From the NCBI GenBank assembly GCA_934376945.1, contig CAKRPI010000018.1, positions 1-27,503 on the forward strand: a stretch of DNA of 27,503 nt, read 5' to 3'. Source of the DNA: an uncultured Lachnospiraceae bacterium (GTDB taxonomy: Bacteria; Bacillota; Clostridia; Lachnospirales; Lachnospiraceae). Positions 1 through 7,867 of the stretch are shown here, in pieces (within the stretch, counting starts at the first letter, position 1; each line of letters starts with the position of its first letter). The notes beneath the pieces are model-generated. The model did no database searches, had not been told where the DNA came from, and saw only the letters and a program-made list of their open reading frames with translations. Made by a program: the position numbers and the translations under genes.

Positions 1-2508
1 GTTCCCGGAAAATCCCAGCTGCTTGTTTTTGCCACACCTAAGGCTCATGGAATTTATCAGGGATTTGAATATGATGCGATTGCCATTGCTTATGAAAACT
101 CTGATATCGTAGATGTACTGGATATTTCTGCTTTCGATGGTAATGCCCAGAGTTTTGTTGTTCATCCGGATGGCCGTGTTGTGGTTGATCATTCTTCTGA
201 GGCATGGGGGAACGTGTATAATTTCTTCGGTGTTTTAAGAGAGCATTCCAATATGTCTGAAAAAGAGGTCAATGAACTTTCGGGTAAGTTTAAAGCAAGA
301 CATAACGATGCGATGATGGTAAATCTGGATGGAAGGAATTACTACCTGGTCTATGAAAAATCGGATATTCAGGACTGGATATTTTTGGGACTTGTAAAGG
401 CGGATATTGTCAATGCCAGCATGAACAGCCTGCAGCTTAGCACGATGCTCCTTGTGGGTGTGGTCGTACTCTGCATCGCCGCATTTTTTATCAGCTTTAT
501 TATTCAGAAAAACAGGACAAGCCTGAAGAAAAAGGATACGGAGATCCTGTACAGGGACGAACTGTTTCAAAAGCTGTCGATGAATGTGGATGATGTTTTC
601 CTGATGCTGGATGCGAAAACATATCAGGCAGATTACGTCAGTCCGAATGTGGAAAAGCTGTTGGGCATTACAGTAGAACAGATCCGTAAAGATATTCGTG
701 TTATGGGAAGACTGAATCCCGAGAATTCTGAAGATCCGGAGAAGAATTATCTGGAGGAAATCCACGTTCATGAACAAAGAGAATGGGATTTTGAATATAT
801 TCATCAGAAAACAAGGGAACAACGCTGGTTTCATAATGTTGCAATGGGCAGTGAGGTAAACGGAAAAAAGAAATATATTCTGGTTATGTCGGACCGTACC
901 TCAGATAAAAAAATGAATCAGGCGCTCTCTGAGGCAGTCCGTGCGGCGGAGACTGCAAACCGGGCAAAGAGTACGTTTCTTTCCAATATGTCTCACGATA
1001 TCCGGACACCAATGAATGCGATCATCGGTTTTACGACACTGGCTGTAAGTAACATCGATAATAAGAACAAGGTCAGGGATTATCTGGGGAAGATTCTCTC
1101 ATCCAGCAACCATCTGCTCTCACTGATCAATGATATCCTGGATATGAGCCGTATTGAGAGTGGAAAAATTCATTTGGAAGAAACGGAAGTCAGCCTGTCA
1201 GAAGTGCTTCATGACCTGAAGACCATTATCAGTGGGCAGATTCATGCGAAGCAGCTGGAGCTTTATATGGATGCCATGGATGTCACGAATGAAGATGTCT
1301 ATTGTGATAAGACGCGGCTGAATCAGGTGCTGCTGAATCTTTTGTCCAATGCAGTTAAGTTTACTCCGGCAGGCGGAACCGTTTCTGTCCGGCTGAAACA
1401 GTGTCCGGGGACAGTAAAAGGCAGTGCACTGTACGAGATCCGGGTAAAGGATAACGGAATCGGCATGAGTCAGGAATTTGTACAGAAGATCTTTTCTCCT
1501 TTTGAACGGGAGCGGACGTCCACAGTCAGCAAGACTCAGGGCACAGGACTTGGCATGGCCATTACCAAGAACATCGTGAATATGATGGGCGGCACCATTG
1601 AGGTTCAGACAGAACAGGGCAAAGGTACGGAGTTTATTGTCCGTCTGCCATTGCAGATTCAGCCGGAGCATCACCGTATAGAGAAGATCGCAGAGCTGGA
1701 AGGTCTGAAAGCATTGGTTGTAGATGACGATTTTAATACGTGTGACAGTGTGACAAAGATGCTTGTAAAGGTTGGAATGCGTTCAGAATGGACACTTTCC
1801 GGTAAAGAGGCTGTTCTTCGTGCACGTCAGTCTATGGAAATGGGGGATGCATTCCATGCTTATATCATCGACTGGCGTCTGCCGGATATGAATGGTATTG
1901 AAGTCACCCGTCAGATCCGCAGTCTTGGAGATGATACACCGATCATTATCCTGACTGCTTATGACTGGTCAGATATCGAAGCAGAAGCCAGGGCAGCAGG
2001 AGTGACGGCATTTTGTGCGAAGCCTCTGTTCATGTCAGATATCAGAGAGACTTTGATGACTGCGATCGGTCAGAAGCAGGTCAGGCAGGAGGATAAGGTT
2101 CTTCCGGAAGCAGGTTCGGATTTCAGAGGCAAGAGTATCCTGCTTGTGGAAGACAATGAACTGAACTGTGAAATTGCGGTGGAGATCCTGAATGAATATG
2201 GTTTCCTGGTTGATACCGCAGAAAATGGAGCGGAGGCAGTGGAGAAAGTCAAAAGTTCGGCACCAGGTGATTACGATCTGGTGCTTATGGATGTGCAGAT
2301 GCCTGTAATGAACGGATATGAGGCCACGAAGCAGATCCGTGCTCTGGCAGATCCGGCACTGGCGGGAATTACCATCCTTGCCATGACGGCCAATGCTTTT
2401 GACGAGGACAGAAAGGAAGCAATGGAATGCGGTATGGATGGATTCTTATCCAAGCCCATTGTTCTTGAGGAGTTGATCAGTATATTACAAAACAAGCTGG
2501 CGGAATAG
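1..2508 (+). CDS. Hybrid sensor histidine kinase with two receiver domains (5' end outside window)
   Basis: The frame is open from base 1, so the start lies upstream; an ATG-like reading from 181 is only an internal codon. Counting from base 1 there are 835 residues. Residues 1-145 are the end of an extracytoplasmic sensor region, probably Cache-like. A membrane segment spans about 149-170, a PAS domain about 188-305, and the HisKA dimerisation helix carries the phospho-acceptor His332 in NMSHDIRTPMN. The HATPase_c domain has an N-box at 441 (NQVLLNLLSNAVKF), DNGIGM at 484 and GTGLGM at 514. Two receivers follow: REC1 about 570-690 (acidic pocket VVDDD, phospho-acceptor Asp624) and REC2 about 711-830 (VEDNE, Asp764 in LMDVQMP). 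There is no HPt domain or DNA-binding output, so it probably signals through an internal relay to a separate partner. The stimulus is unknown. The family call is secure. Confidence 0.95.
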   Translation, partial: VPGKSQLLVFATPKAHGIYQGFEYDAIAIAYENSDIVDVLDISAFDGNAQSFVVHPDGRVVVDHSSEAWGNVYNFFGVLREHSNMSEKEVNELSGKFKARHNDAMMVNLDGRNYYLVYEKSDIQDWIFLGLVKADIVNASMNSLQLSTMLLVGVVVLCIAAFFISFIIQKNRTSLKKKDTEILYRDELFQKLSMNVDDVFLMLDAKTYQADYVSPNVEKLLGITVEQIRKDIRVMGRLNPENSEDPEKNYLEEIHVHEQREWDFEYIHQKTREQRWFHNVAMGSEVNGKKKYILVMSDRTSDKKMNQALSEAVRAAETANRAKSTFLSNMSHDIRTPMNAIIGFTTLAVSNIDNKNKVRDYLGKILSSSNHLLSLINDILDMSRIESGKIHLEETEVSLSEVLHDLKTIISGQIHAKQLELYMDAMDVTNEDVYCDKTRLNQVLLNLLSNAVKFTPAGGTVSVRLKQCPGTVKGSALYEIRVKDNGIGMSQEFVQKIFSPFERERTSTVSKTQGTGLGMAITKNIVNMMGGTIEVQTEQGKGTEFIVRLPLQIQPEHHRIEKIAELEGLKALVVDDDFNTCDSVTKMLVKVGMRSEWTLSGKEAVLRARQSMEMGDAFHAYIIDWRLPDMNGIEVTRQIRSLGDDTPIIILTAYDWSDIEAEARAAGVTAFCAKPLFMSDIRETLMTAIGQKQVRQEDKVLPEAGSDFRGKSILLVEDNELNCEIAVEILNEYGFLVDTAENGAEAVEKVKSSAPGDYDLVLMDVQMPVMNGYEATKQIRALADPALAGITILAMTANAFDEDRKEAMECGMDGFLSKPIVLEELISILQNKLAE

Positions 2509-2564
2509 TACTTAAAAACTCTGTTATTTGCGCCATCTTAAAAACTTTTTAAGAATGTTCAGGG

Positions 2565-2593
2565 TTTACGCAGTCAGGAGATTGTATTATACT
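2565..2593 (+). promoter_or_regulatory. Putative sigma-A promoter for the surface protein
   Basis: TTTACG (2565-2570) and TATACT (2588-2593) are separated by 17 bp. They sit about 145 bp before the ATG of the large surface protein, which leaves a long leader. The leader contains a GGGGCA/TGCCCC inverted repeat just after the -10. The near palindrome at 2537-2553 (CTTAAAAACTTTTTAAG) between the kinase stop and this promoter is A/T only and is a weak terminator candidate at best. Confidence 0.5.
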
Positions 2594-2737
2594 GTGAAAC
2601 AGAACGGGGCAGGCTGAAAGTGATCGTTTGCCCCTGAAATGCTCCATGATATGATAGGCTGCGGGATAATTTACTTTTGACACTCACATCATAATATTGT
2701 GGAGTGATAAAAGCTTGTTCAGAAAGGGGAAGATGAT

Positions 2738-5700
2738 ATGAACAGGGGATTTAAACGAATAGCCGCCTCTTTTTTGTCTGCAGCAATGCTTTTTCAGCAG
2801 TGTGCTGTGACCGGTATTGCAGAAGAAGAGCAGAGTGTGACTGAGCTGCAGACGCAGGCAGCCGAAACACAGACGGAAGAAATACAGGCAACGACACCGG
2901 AATATGAAGCAGATGCCGGAATACAGACACAGGCATCTGCAGAGCCACAGACACAGGCACCGACGGAAGTACAGACACAGGCACCGACAGAAGTACAGAC
3001 ACAGGCGCCGACAGAGGTACAGACGCAGGCGCCGACAGAGCCGGAAACGCAGGCACCGACAGAGCCGGAAACGCAGGCACCGACAGAGCCGGAGACGCAG
3101 GCGCCGACAGAACCGGAAACGCAGGCGCCGACAGAACCACAGACACAGGCACCGACAGAGCCGGAGACGCAGGCGCCGACAGAGCCGGAGACGCAGGCGC
3201 CGACAGAGCCACAGACACAGGTACCAACGGAAACAGAGACGGAAACGGAGACAGAGACAGAAACGGAAACAGAAACAGAGACAGAAACAGAAACGGAGAC
3301 AGAAACAGAAAAACAGACGGAGCGTTCTGAGCGTGTCAATGACGGAGAAAAGATTGAAGTTTTGACGCTGACGCAGGGACTGAAGGGAGCATTTCCATAT
3401 CTGCTTGCTGCCGAGACAGTAAGTGGGGCAGAAGCAGCTGCGGAGGAAGAAATTGCAGACGGAGACACAGGACGTGCGGCAATTTCCGGACTTGACAGTC
3501 TTTCAAAGAAGCTGGCGAACGGACAGTCAACCTCAAAAGTGCGCGTGATCAATATTTATGCAGGGAAAGACGGAACACTTGATACAAAGCAGCTCAAAGA
3601 CGCATTTCAGAGAGAAACCATCGACGTGACAAACCAGTATGTGGTGGTCAATGTGATCGCAGACCAGAAGGACCAGAAGCTTAATTTTTCCGGTTATGGA
3701 ATGGTAAATGCAGGACAGACGGTTCGTTATGCGGATGAAACACAGCCGGGTGATGTCCTTTATAATTTCGCATGGCTTGACGGAGAAAAGTTTGGTTCAT
3801 TTGAAGGTACCGTAACACTGACCGGTACTGAGGTTTTACAGGGAACCTTTCTTGCACCGGACGGAGATGTGGAAGTAAAGTCAAATCTGGCCGGAGCAGT
3901 TTATGCGGACCAGATTACCGTATCAGACAGCGTTTCTGACCTTAAAAGAATTGTGCTGATCGAAGGTGCCCAGAAGAAGGAAGCAGCAGAGACAGAAACG
4001 GAAACAGAAACACAGAGCGAAGCAATAGAGACAGAAACAGAAACACAGAGCGAAGCAATAGAGACAGAAACAGAAACAGAAACACAAACACAAAGCGAAG
4101 CAATAGAGACAGAAACGGAGACGCAGAGCGAAGCAACAGAGACAGAAACGGAGACAGAAACACAGAGCGAAGCCGCAGAGACAGAAACGGAAACAGAAAC
4201 ACAGAGCGAAGCAGCAGAAACGGAAACAGAAACGCAGAGCGAAGCCGCAGAGACAGAAACAGAAGCGCCCTTGATTATATTTGATGAAGAGCAGATTGCA
4301 ATGTTTTCTATCCTGAGTACAAGGGCTGTGGCAGACTGGAGCTCAGAAAAGGGAGTAGAGCTGAAATTCAGGCTGACAGATTCAGCAGACAAAAAGGCAC
4401 TTGCAGGCGGAGAGGCTGCGATCCGTTCAGTAGAAGAGCTTTACGATCAAGACGGAAAACTGATTTACAAAAAGAATGGAGAGGTGGCAGTACTTACCTG
4501 GGATAAAGCATCCGATGTATCTGCAAAGCTACATTACAGCGGTTCCTATTATCTGGAAGTGACGAAGGCTCCGGTTGCATCTGACGGAAGTAAGACGTAT
4601 ACACTGCCGTCTCGCATCTACTTTTACATTGATGAAACCGGAAAACCGGTCTTTGAAGGAAGCGGAAGCTGGTATACCTGGAGTAAGAATGTTCTTTCCG
4701 TTAATCTCACAAAGGCAGAGCAGGTTCAGGTGAAGCTGCGTCTTACCGGAGAGGACAGTAATGGAGAAAGTGATGGCAAGCTGCTCTTTGGTGCGGCATT
4801 TGTCCTGAAAAATGAAGACGGACAGATCATCCGTGATGAGAAAGGACATCCAAAATATTATATCAGCTTTAATGGAAAAGAAGTCAGCTTAAGTGGTCTG
4901 GAAGCCGGAACATATCTGCTTTCTGAAATCAGTGCGCCAAAAGGCTATCAGCCTGCAGCGGATCAGAAGATTACGATTGCAGCAGATGCGGTATCTCCGG
5001 TAGAGCTTACGGTATTGAATGCCAGGACTTCTTCTGATGCGGCCTCTGTGGATATTACGGCACAGAGTACCTTCAATAAAAAACTGCTGACTTCAGAATT
5101 TGAGGATTATTACTATGTGGCGCTGTTCCGGGATAAAACCCTTCAGGAAAAAGTAAGCGATGTTGTAAAGCTGACGTATCATGAAGGGAAAAAGACAACT
5201 TCCCGGGCAACGATTGCAGGAGTAGCGGACGGTACCTATTATCTTGCACCGACAGATGAGTTTGGTGAGCCGGTGAGTGATGAATCATTCCGGATGATAC
5301 AGAAGGGCGAGTCTGCAAAGGACGATCAGAATTATATAGAGCTGACGATAGAAAAAGAGCAGAACCCGAAAGAAGAAATAGCGCTCGAGTATCAGTACAT
5401 CGAATACCCGTCGGATGATTTCAGCTATGAGGCGGAAATCAGTCTGACCAAACAGGTCAAGAATTACGATGGAAAAGCTAAAAAGGTAACAGAGGATTTT
5501 TATGCGATGCTGTATGCAGATGAGGAGCGCAAAGAAGCACTCTTAGAAGAGCCGGTCAGACTTGAACTGAAAGACGCTTCGTCTGCAAAAGCAACTGTAA
5601 AAGTAAAAATGACAGACAGTGACGTACCAATCTGGATGGCAGAGACAGATAAGGACGGCAATGTGATCACATCGGATGACAAAGATTTTCTGTATGCAAT

Positions 5701-7372
5701 CACGTATCCGGAGCATGCGGACGGCAAGCTTACCGTAATGTGCGGTGAGAAGACCAAAGGAACGATACAGAACCAATTGAATGATTCCATCGTTAAGATT
5801 CGTGTGGAGGATGAAAGCGGAAAGCTGCTTTCCGGAGCAAGGCTTGTATTGAAAAATCAGAAAACCGGCGAGGTTGTACCGGTGGATCAGAAGGCTGTCT
5901 TTGAGTCAGACGGAAAAGAGCTTGTGCTGGAGAATAAGCTGGAGAACGGAACGACGTACGTGCTGACAGAGCTGAATGCACCGGACGGATACCGCAATAC
6001 GGCAGATGAAATTTTTACGGCAGAAGAAGGAAAGACCGTTGAGGCCGTGCTGACAAATGAAAAAGCAAAAGGAAGCAATACGCTGACTGTCATGAAGACC
6101 GTGTACAGCGGAGAGCATCAGGTATATGCGCAGGATCTGGCTGCCGGTACTTATGAAAAGGAAGGCTGCTATACCTTTTACGCAGCACTTTATTCAGATG
6201 CAAAGCGGACGAAAAAGGTCAGCGATGTACAGGAGATCAAGGTAAGTGCCCTGACCGGTACGACTGCGTTTGGCAAACTGGAGAAGGGTACGTATTATCT
6301 GGGTGAGACTGATCAGTACGGAACGGTGATCGAGAGCAGTGACACCTGTACCGTAAAATATACGAATGCTGGAAAAATTCAGGTTACAGGAAATGATACG
6401 GCAGAGATTCAGAATATATATTCCGAGCTTCCGCGCGGTTACCGTTACACGGCAACCCTGACGATCACGAAGAAGCTGCAGAATTCTTCCGGAGAGGCAG
6501 AAAGTGCATCGAAGACATTCTATGCAGGAATCTATCGAAGCCAGGATTACAGTGATGCACCGACGATTATTCCGATCACGCTGAATAACACATCAGAGGC
6601 ATCAGAGCGCAGAAGGATTCTGCTTCCGGGCAGTGATGACCTGAATTACTACATTGCAGAGGTTAATGAACAGGGACAGAGAATTACTGAAAATTCTGAG
6701 TTTGGATATATTCCGACCATTGACCAGCCGCAGCTGACGGTGAAAAAGGGCGAGGACGCATCCGTGACGATCACGAATAAAACGAAGGTATCCAAGGTAA
6801 CGTTGTATCTGACAAAGAAAGTATACAAGGGAACCTCTCAGTATGCAGTTAATGAAACCTTCTACGCAGGATTGTTTAAAGATCCGGAATTCACGCAGCT
6901 GTATGCAAACCCGATTCCGCTGCAATTAAACGGAAAGAGTGAGCTGACCTTGAAGCTGACGTTAAATCTTGGCTCTGCATCCGAAGCAAAAATTTACGTT
7001 GCAGAGGTAGATAAAAACGGAAAGGTTGTCAAGAGCAGTAAGGAGTTCGGTTATGATATCCGTGTGGTAAATGCAACCGCATCGTTCAGCCAGGAGCGTA
7101 CAGAGGTTCAGACAATCCTGCTGAACGCAGTGTATGGTTCCGTAAATGACGATGACTGGAGAAAGATTGAAGGCAAGGATGACAACAACATCGTGGATCC
7201 GGGTGGAAGCGGCATTTCAACAAATGGAAACGGAGGAACGACAGGAGGAGACGTATCGACCGGAGATGATACACCGGTACTTCCGTACGTGGCAGTGCTT
7301 GTGGTATCGGCTGCTGTCATACTTGCACTGTTTGTCACCTCAAAGAAGAAAAACAGAAAAAATAAGAAGTAA
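2738..7372 (+). CDS. Large wall-anchored surface protein: choice-of-anchor-A-like domain, Thr/Glu stalks, SpaA/Cna_B-like domains
   Basis: 1544 residues. AGGGG at 2725-2729 precedes the ATG. A signal peptide covers about residues 1-28. Next come thirteen 8-residue units (consensus QTQAPTEP) and a (Thr-Glu)14 run. Residues about 265-410 (VINIYAG, LAPDGDVEV, LAGAVYADQI) resemble the choice-of-anchor A / collagen-binding-like domain of secreted Firmicute proteins. A second Thr/Glu/Gln/Ser-rich stalk follows at about 418-509. Two SpaA/Cna_B prealbumin-like domains carry EISAPKGY (about 664-748) and ELNAPDGY (about 1017-1108). Around them are five related beta-rich repeats of about 100 residues (pattern TKK...FYA.L...YYLAETD..G.V), similar to DUF7601-type adhesin repeats. 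The C-terminus has STGDD (1507-1511), a hydrophobic span about 1515-1533 and a Lys/Arg tail: a cell-wall sorting signal layout without a true LPxTG. Probable role: adhesin or pilin-like stalk. Ligand unknown. Confidence 0.88.
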   Translation: MNRGFKRIAASFLSAAMLFQQCAVTGIAEEEQSVTELQTQAAETQTEEIQATTPEYEADAGIQTQASAEPQTQAPTEVQTQAPTEVQTQAPTEVQTQAPTEPETQAPTEPETQAPTEPETQAPTEPETQAPTEPQTQAPTEPETQAPTEPETQAPTEPQTQVPTETETETETETETETETETETETETETEKQTERSERVNDGEKIEVLTLTQGLKGAFPYLLAAETVSGAEAAAEEEIADGDTGRAAISGLDSLSKKLANGQSTSKVRVINIYAGKDGTLDTKQLKDAFQRETIDVTNQYVVVNVIADQKDQKLNFSGYGMVNAGQTVRYADETQPGDVLYNFAWLDGEKFGSFEGTVTLTGTEVLQGTFLAPDGDVEVKSNLAGAVYADQITVSDSVSDLKRIVLIEGAQKKEAAETETETETQSEAIETETETQSEAIETETETETQTQSEAIETETETQSEATETETETETQSEAAETETETETQSEAAETETETQSEAAETETEAPLIIFDEEQIAMFSILSTRAVADWSSEKGVELKFRLTDSADKKALAGGEAAIRSVEELYDQDGKLIYKKNGEVAVLTWDKASDVSAKLHYSGSYYLEVTKAPVASDGSKTYTLPSRIYFYIDETGKPVFEGSGSWYTWSKNVLSVNLTKAEQVQVKLRLTGEDSNGESDGKLLFGAAFVLKNEDGQIIRDEKGHPKYYISFNGKEVSLSGLEAGTYLLSEISAPKGYQPAADQKITIAADAVSPVELTVLNARTSSDAASVDITAQSTFNKKLLTSEFEDYYYVALFRDKTLQEKVSDVVKLTYHEGKKTTSRATIAGVADGTYYLAPTDEFGEPVSDESFRMIQKGESAKDDQNYIELTIEKEQNPKEEIALEYQYIEYPSDDFSYEAEISLTKQVKNYDGKAKKVTEDFYAMLYADEERKEALLEEPVRLELKDASSAKATVKVKMTDSDVPIWMAETDKDGNVITSDDKDFLYAITYPEHADGKLTVMCGEKTKGTIQNQLNDSIVKIRVEDESGKLLSGARLVLKNQKTGEVVPVDQKAVFESDGKELVLENKLENGTTYVLTELNAPDGYRNTADEIFTAEEGKTVEAVLTNEKAKGSNTLTVMKTVYSGEHQVYAQDLAAGTYEKEGCYTFYAALYSDAKRTKKVSDVQEIKVSALTGTTAFGKLEKGTYYLGETDQYGTVIESSDTCTVKYTNAGKIQVTGNDTAEIQNIYSELPRGYRYTATLTITKKLQNSSGEAESASKTFYAGIYRSQDYSDAPTIIPITLNNTSEASERRRILLPGSDDLNYYIAEVNEQGQRITENSEFGYIPTIDQPQLTVKKGEDASVTITNKTKVSKVTLYLTKKVYKGTSQYAVNETFYAGLFKDPEFTQLYANPIPLQLNGKSELTLKLTLNLGSASEAKIYVAEVDKNGKVVKSSKEFGYDIRVVNATASFSQERTEVQTILLNAVYGSVNDDDWRKIEGKDDNNIVDPGGSGISTNGNGGTTGGDVSTGDDTPVLPYVAVLVVSAAVILALFVTSKKKNRKNKK
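2924..3235 (+). repeat. 13 x 24-bp tandem coding repeat (QTQAPTEP units)
   Basis: Thirteen in-frame 24-bp units begin at the CAG codon at 2924. They encode Q/E-T-Q-A-P-T-E-P/V; the first unit (QTQASAEP) and last (QTQVPTET) are degenerate. Third-position changes are scattered (ACA/ACG, GAG/GAA, GCG/GCA). Array length is therefore likely to change by slippage or recombination without breaking the frame. The Pro/Thr-rich composition suggests an extended, possibly glycosylated, stalk. The repeat also keeps other frames open, so ORFs on both strands here are artefacts. Confidence 0.95.
3227..3310 (+). repeat. 14 x 6-bp (Thr-Glu) tandem coding repeat
   Basis: Uninterrupted ACA/ACG-GAA/GAG hexamers encode (TE)14 straight after the 24-bp array. 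A six-base unit preserves frame on slippage, so the run can vary in length but cannot switch the gene off by itself. Confidence 0.93.
3989..4264 (+). repeat. Second Thr/Glu stalk (ETETETQSEA units)
   Basis: Variable-length units of (ET)2-4 followed by QSEA, with Ala, Ile or Thr linkers. This block lies after the choice-of-anchor-A-like domain, so that domain is bracketed by acidic stalks. Its codon use matches the first block, suggesting both grew by local duplication. Confidence 0.92.
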
Positions 7373-7420
7373 CAAATAAGAAGCAATAATAAGAAGCAAT
7401 AATAAGAAGCAACAAATAAA
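7361..7420 (+). repeat. 13-14 bp tandem repeat crossing the stop codon of the surface-protein gene
   Basis: AATAAGAAGTAAC, AAATAAGAAGCAAT, AATAAGAAGCAAT and AATAAGAAGCAAC follow one another, then a degenerate AAATAAAAAC. The first copy encodes the final Asn-Lys-Lys and the TAA stop; the others are non-coding. It looks like duplication of the gene's last codons into the 3' UTR just before the terminator. Confidence 0.8.
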
Positions 7421-7421
7421 A

Positions 7422-7484
7422 ACATCTTTCTGGAACGGTGGCTGATTCAAAAAAGAACAGCTGCATCCGGAAAGGTGTTTTTTT
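7422..7484 (+). terminator. Intrinsic terminator of the surface-protein gene
   Basis: ACATCTTTCTGG pairs with CCGGAAAGGTGT in a 12-bp stem containing two G-U pairs. An inner GCTG/CAGC stem lies within the loop, and seven T residues follow directly. Confidence 0.85.
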
Positions 7485-7599
7485 GCGGCCGTGCGAGGAA
7501 TCGCAGCGCGTGTTTTGTCTGGAAGATGAACCAAAACGGATATTTCTCATGTGCGATACATCGGAAATATGTTACACTGAACTTCAAAAGGGTATTTTT

Positions 7600-7672
7600 G
7601 AACGCAGATAAGCATTCCCCCGCATCAAGTGCGCGGAGCACTAAGCGGTGGATGAAATGCGAATGTCCGCTT
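7600..7672 (+). repeat. Dispersed hairpin element, A-type copy 1
   Basis: Begins GAACGCAGATAAGCATTCCC directly after a T5 run. Over 70 bases it matches the copy at 18750 at all but about 7 positions, and it is also similar to 27147. The inner stem AGTGC/GCACT is intact. The next stem (CGCAT against AAGCG) carries one mismatch here. It lies between the surface-protein terminator and the BIG2 gene. The tail (CGAATGTCCGCTTTG) is shared exactly with the copy inside the DUF885 gene. Confidence 0.85.
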
Positions 7673-7681
7673 TGCATTTTG

Positions 7682-7693
7682 TGTGATATCACA
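7682..7693. promoter_or_regulatory. Perfect 12-bp palindrome, possible operator
   Basis: TGTGATATCACA is self-complementary and lies about 85 bp upstream of the BIG2 gene's -10 element. It has the look of a dimeric regulator site. The half-sites resemble Crp/Fnr half-sites but the spacing is too short for the classical site. No regulator can be named. Confidence 0.35.
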
Positions 7694-7772
7694 AGATCAA
7701 AACTCAGAATGTCGGAGTTCAATGGATTTTTCTTTATTTTTACGGATAATTAGTGTGAAAAAAACGGAAGTA

Positions 7773-7781
7773 TGCTATAAT
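7773..7781 (+). promoter_or_regulatory. Extended -10 promoter for the BIG2 protein gene
   Basis: TGCTATAAT (TGn plus a perfect TATAAT at 7776-7781). There is no good -35 at 17 bp, as is usual for extended -10 promoters. The start codon is about 87 nt downstream, leaving room for the hairpin in the leader. Confidence 0.65.
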
Positions 7782-7792
7782 ACACATAGCCC

Positions 7793-7821
7793 AAGCGGAT
7801 AGTCGCAATCCGCTTCGTTGC
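7793..7821 (+). repeat. Short dispersed hairpin, C-type copy 1, in the BIG2 leader
   Basis: AAGCGGA (7793-7799) and TCCGCTT (7809-7815) form a 7-bp stem with a 9-nt loop, followed by CGTTGC. The 29-bp stretch is 27/29 identical to 23398-23426. It would lie in the 5' UTR of the BIG2 mRNA. There is no T-tract, so it is not a terminator. Confidence 0.75.
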
Positions 7822-7867
7822 GTGATTAAACATACAGATTAGAATCTGTAAAAAAGGAGGGGTTTTC

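Noticed and set aside
2924..3310. CRISPR-like regular repeats
   Set aside because: Units are contiguous without unique spacers and are in frame in a protein gene; no cas genes nearby.
2751..3552. Long open frames on the minus strand and other plus frames over the Thr/Glu and Pro/Thr repeats
   Set aside because: They are low-complexity readings of the surface-protein repeats, lack ribosome sites, and end with the repeats.
3901..4392. Minus-strand 163-residue frame rich in Val-Ser
   Set aside because: Shadow of the second stalk repeat; no start context and no domain.
7475..7753. 92-residue plus-strand frame between the surface-protein and BIG2 genes
   Set aside because: It starts in the terminator T-run, has no ribosome site, and runs through an intergenic hairpin element.
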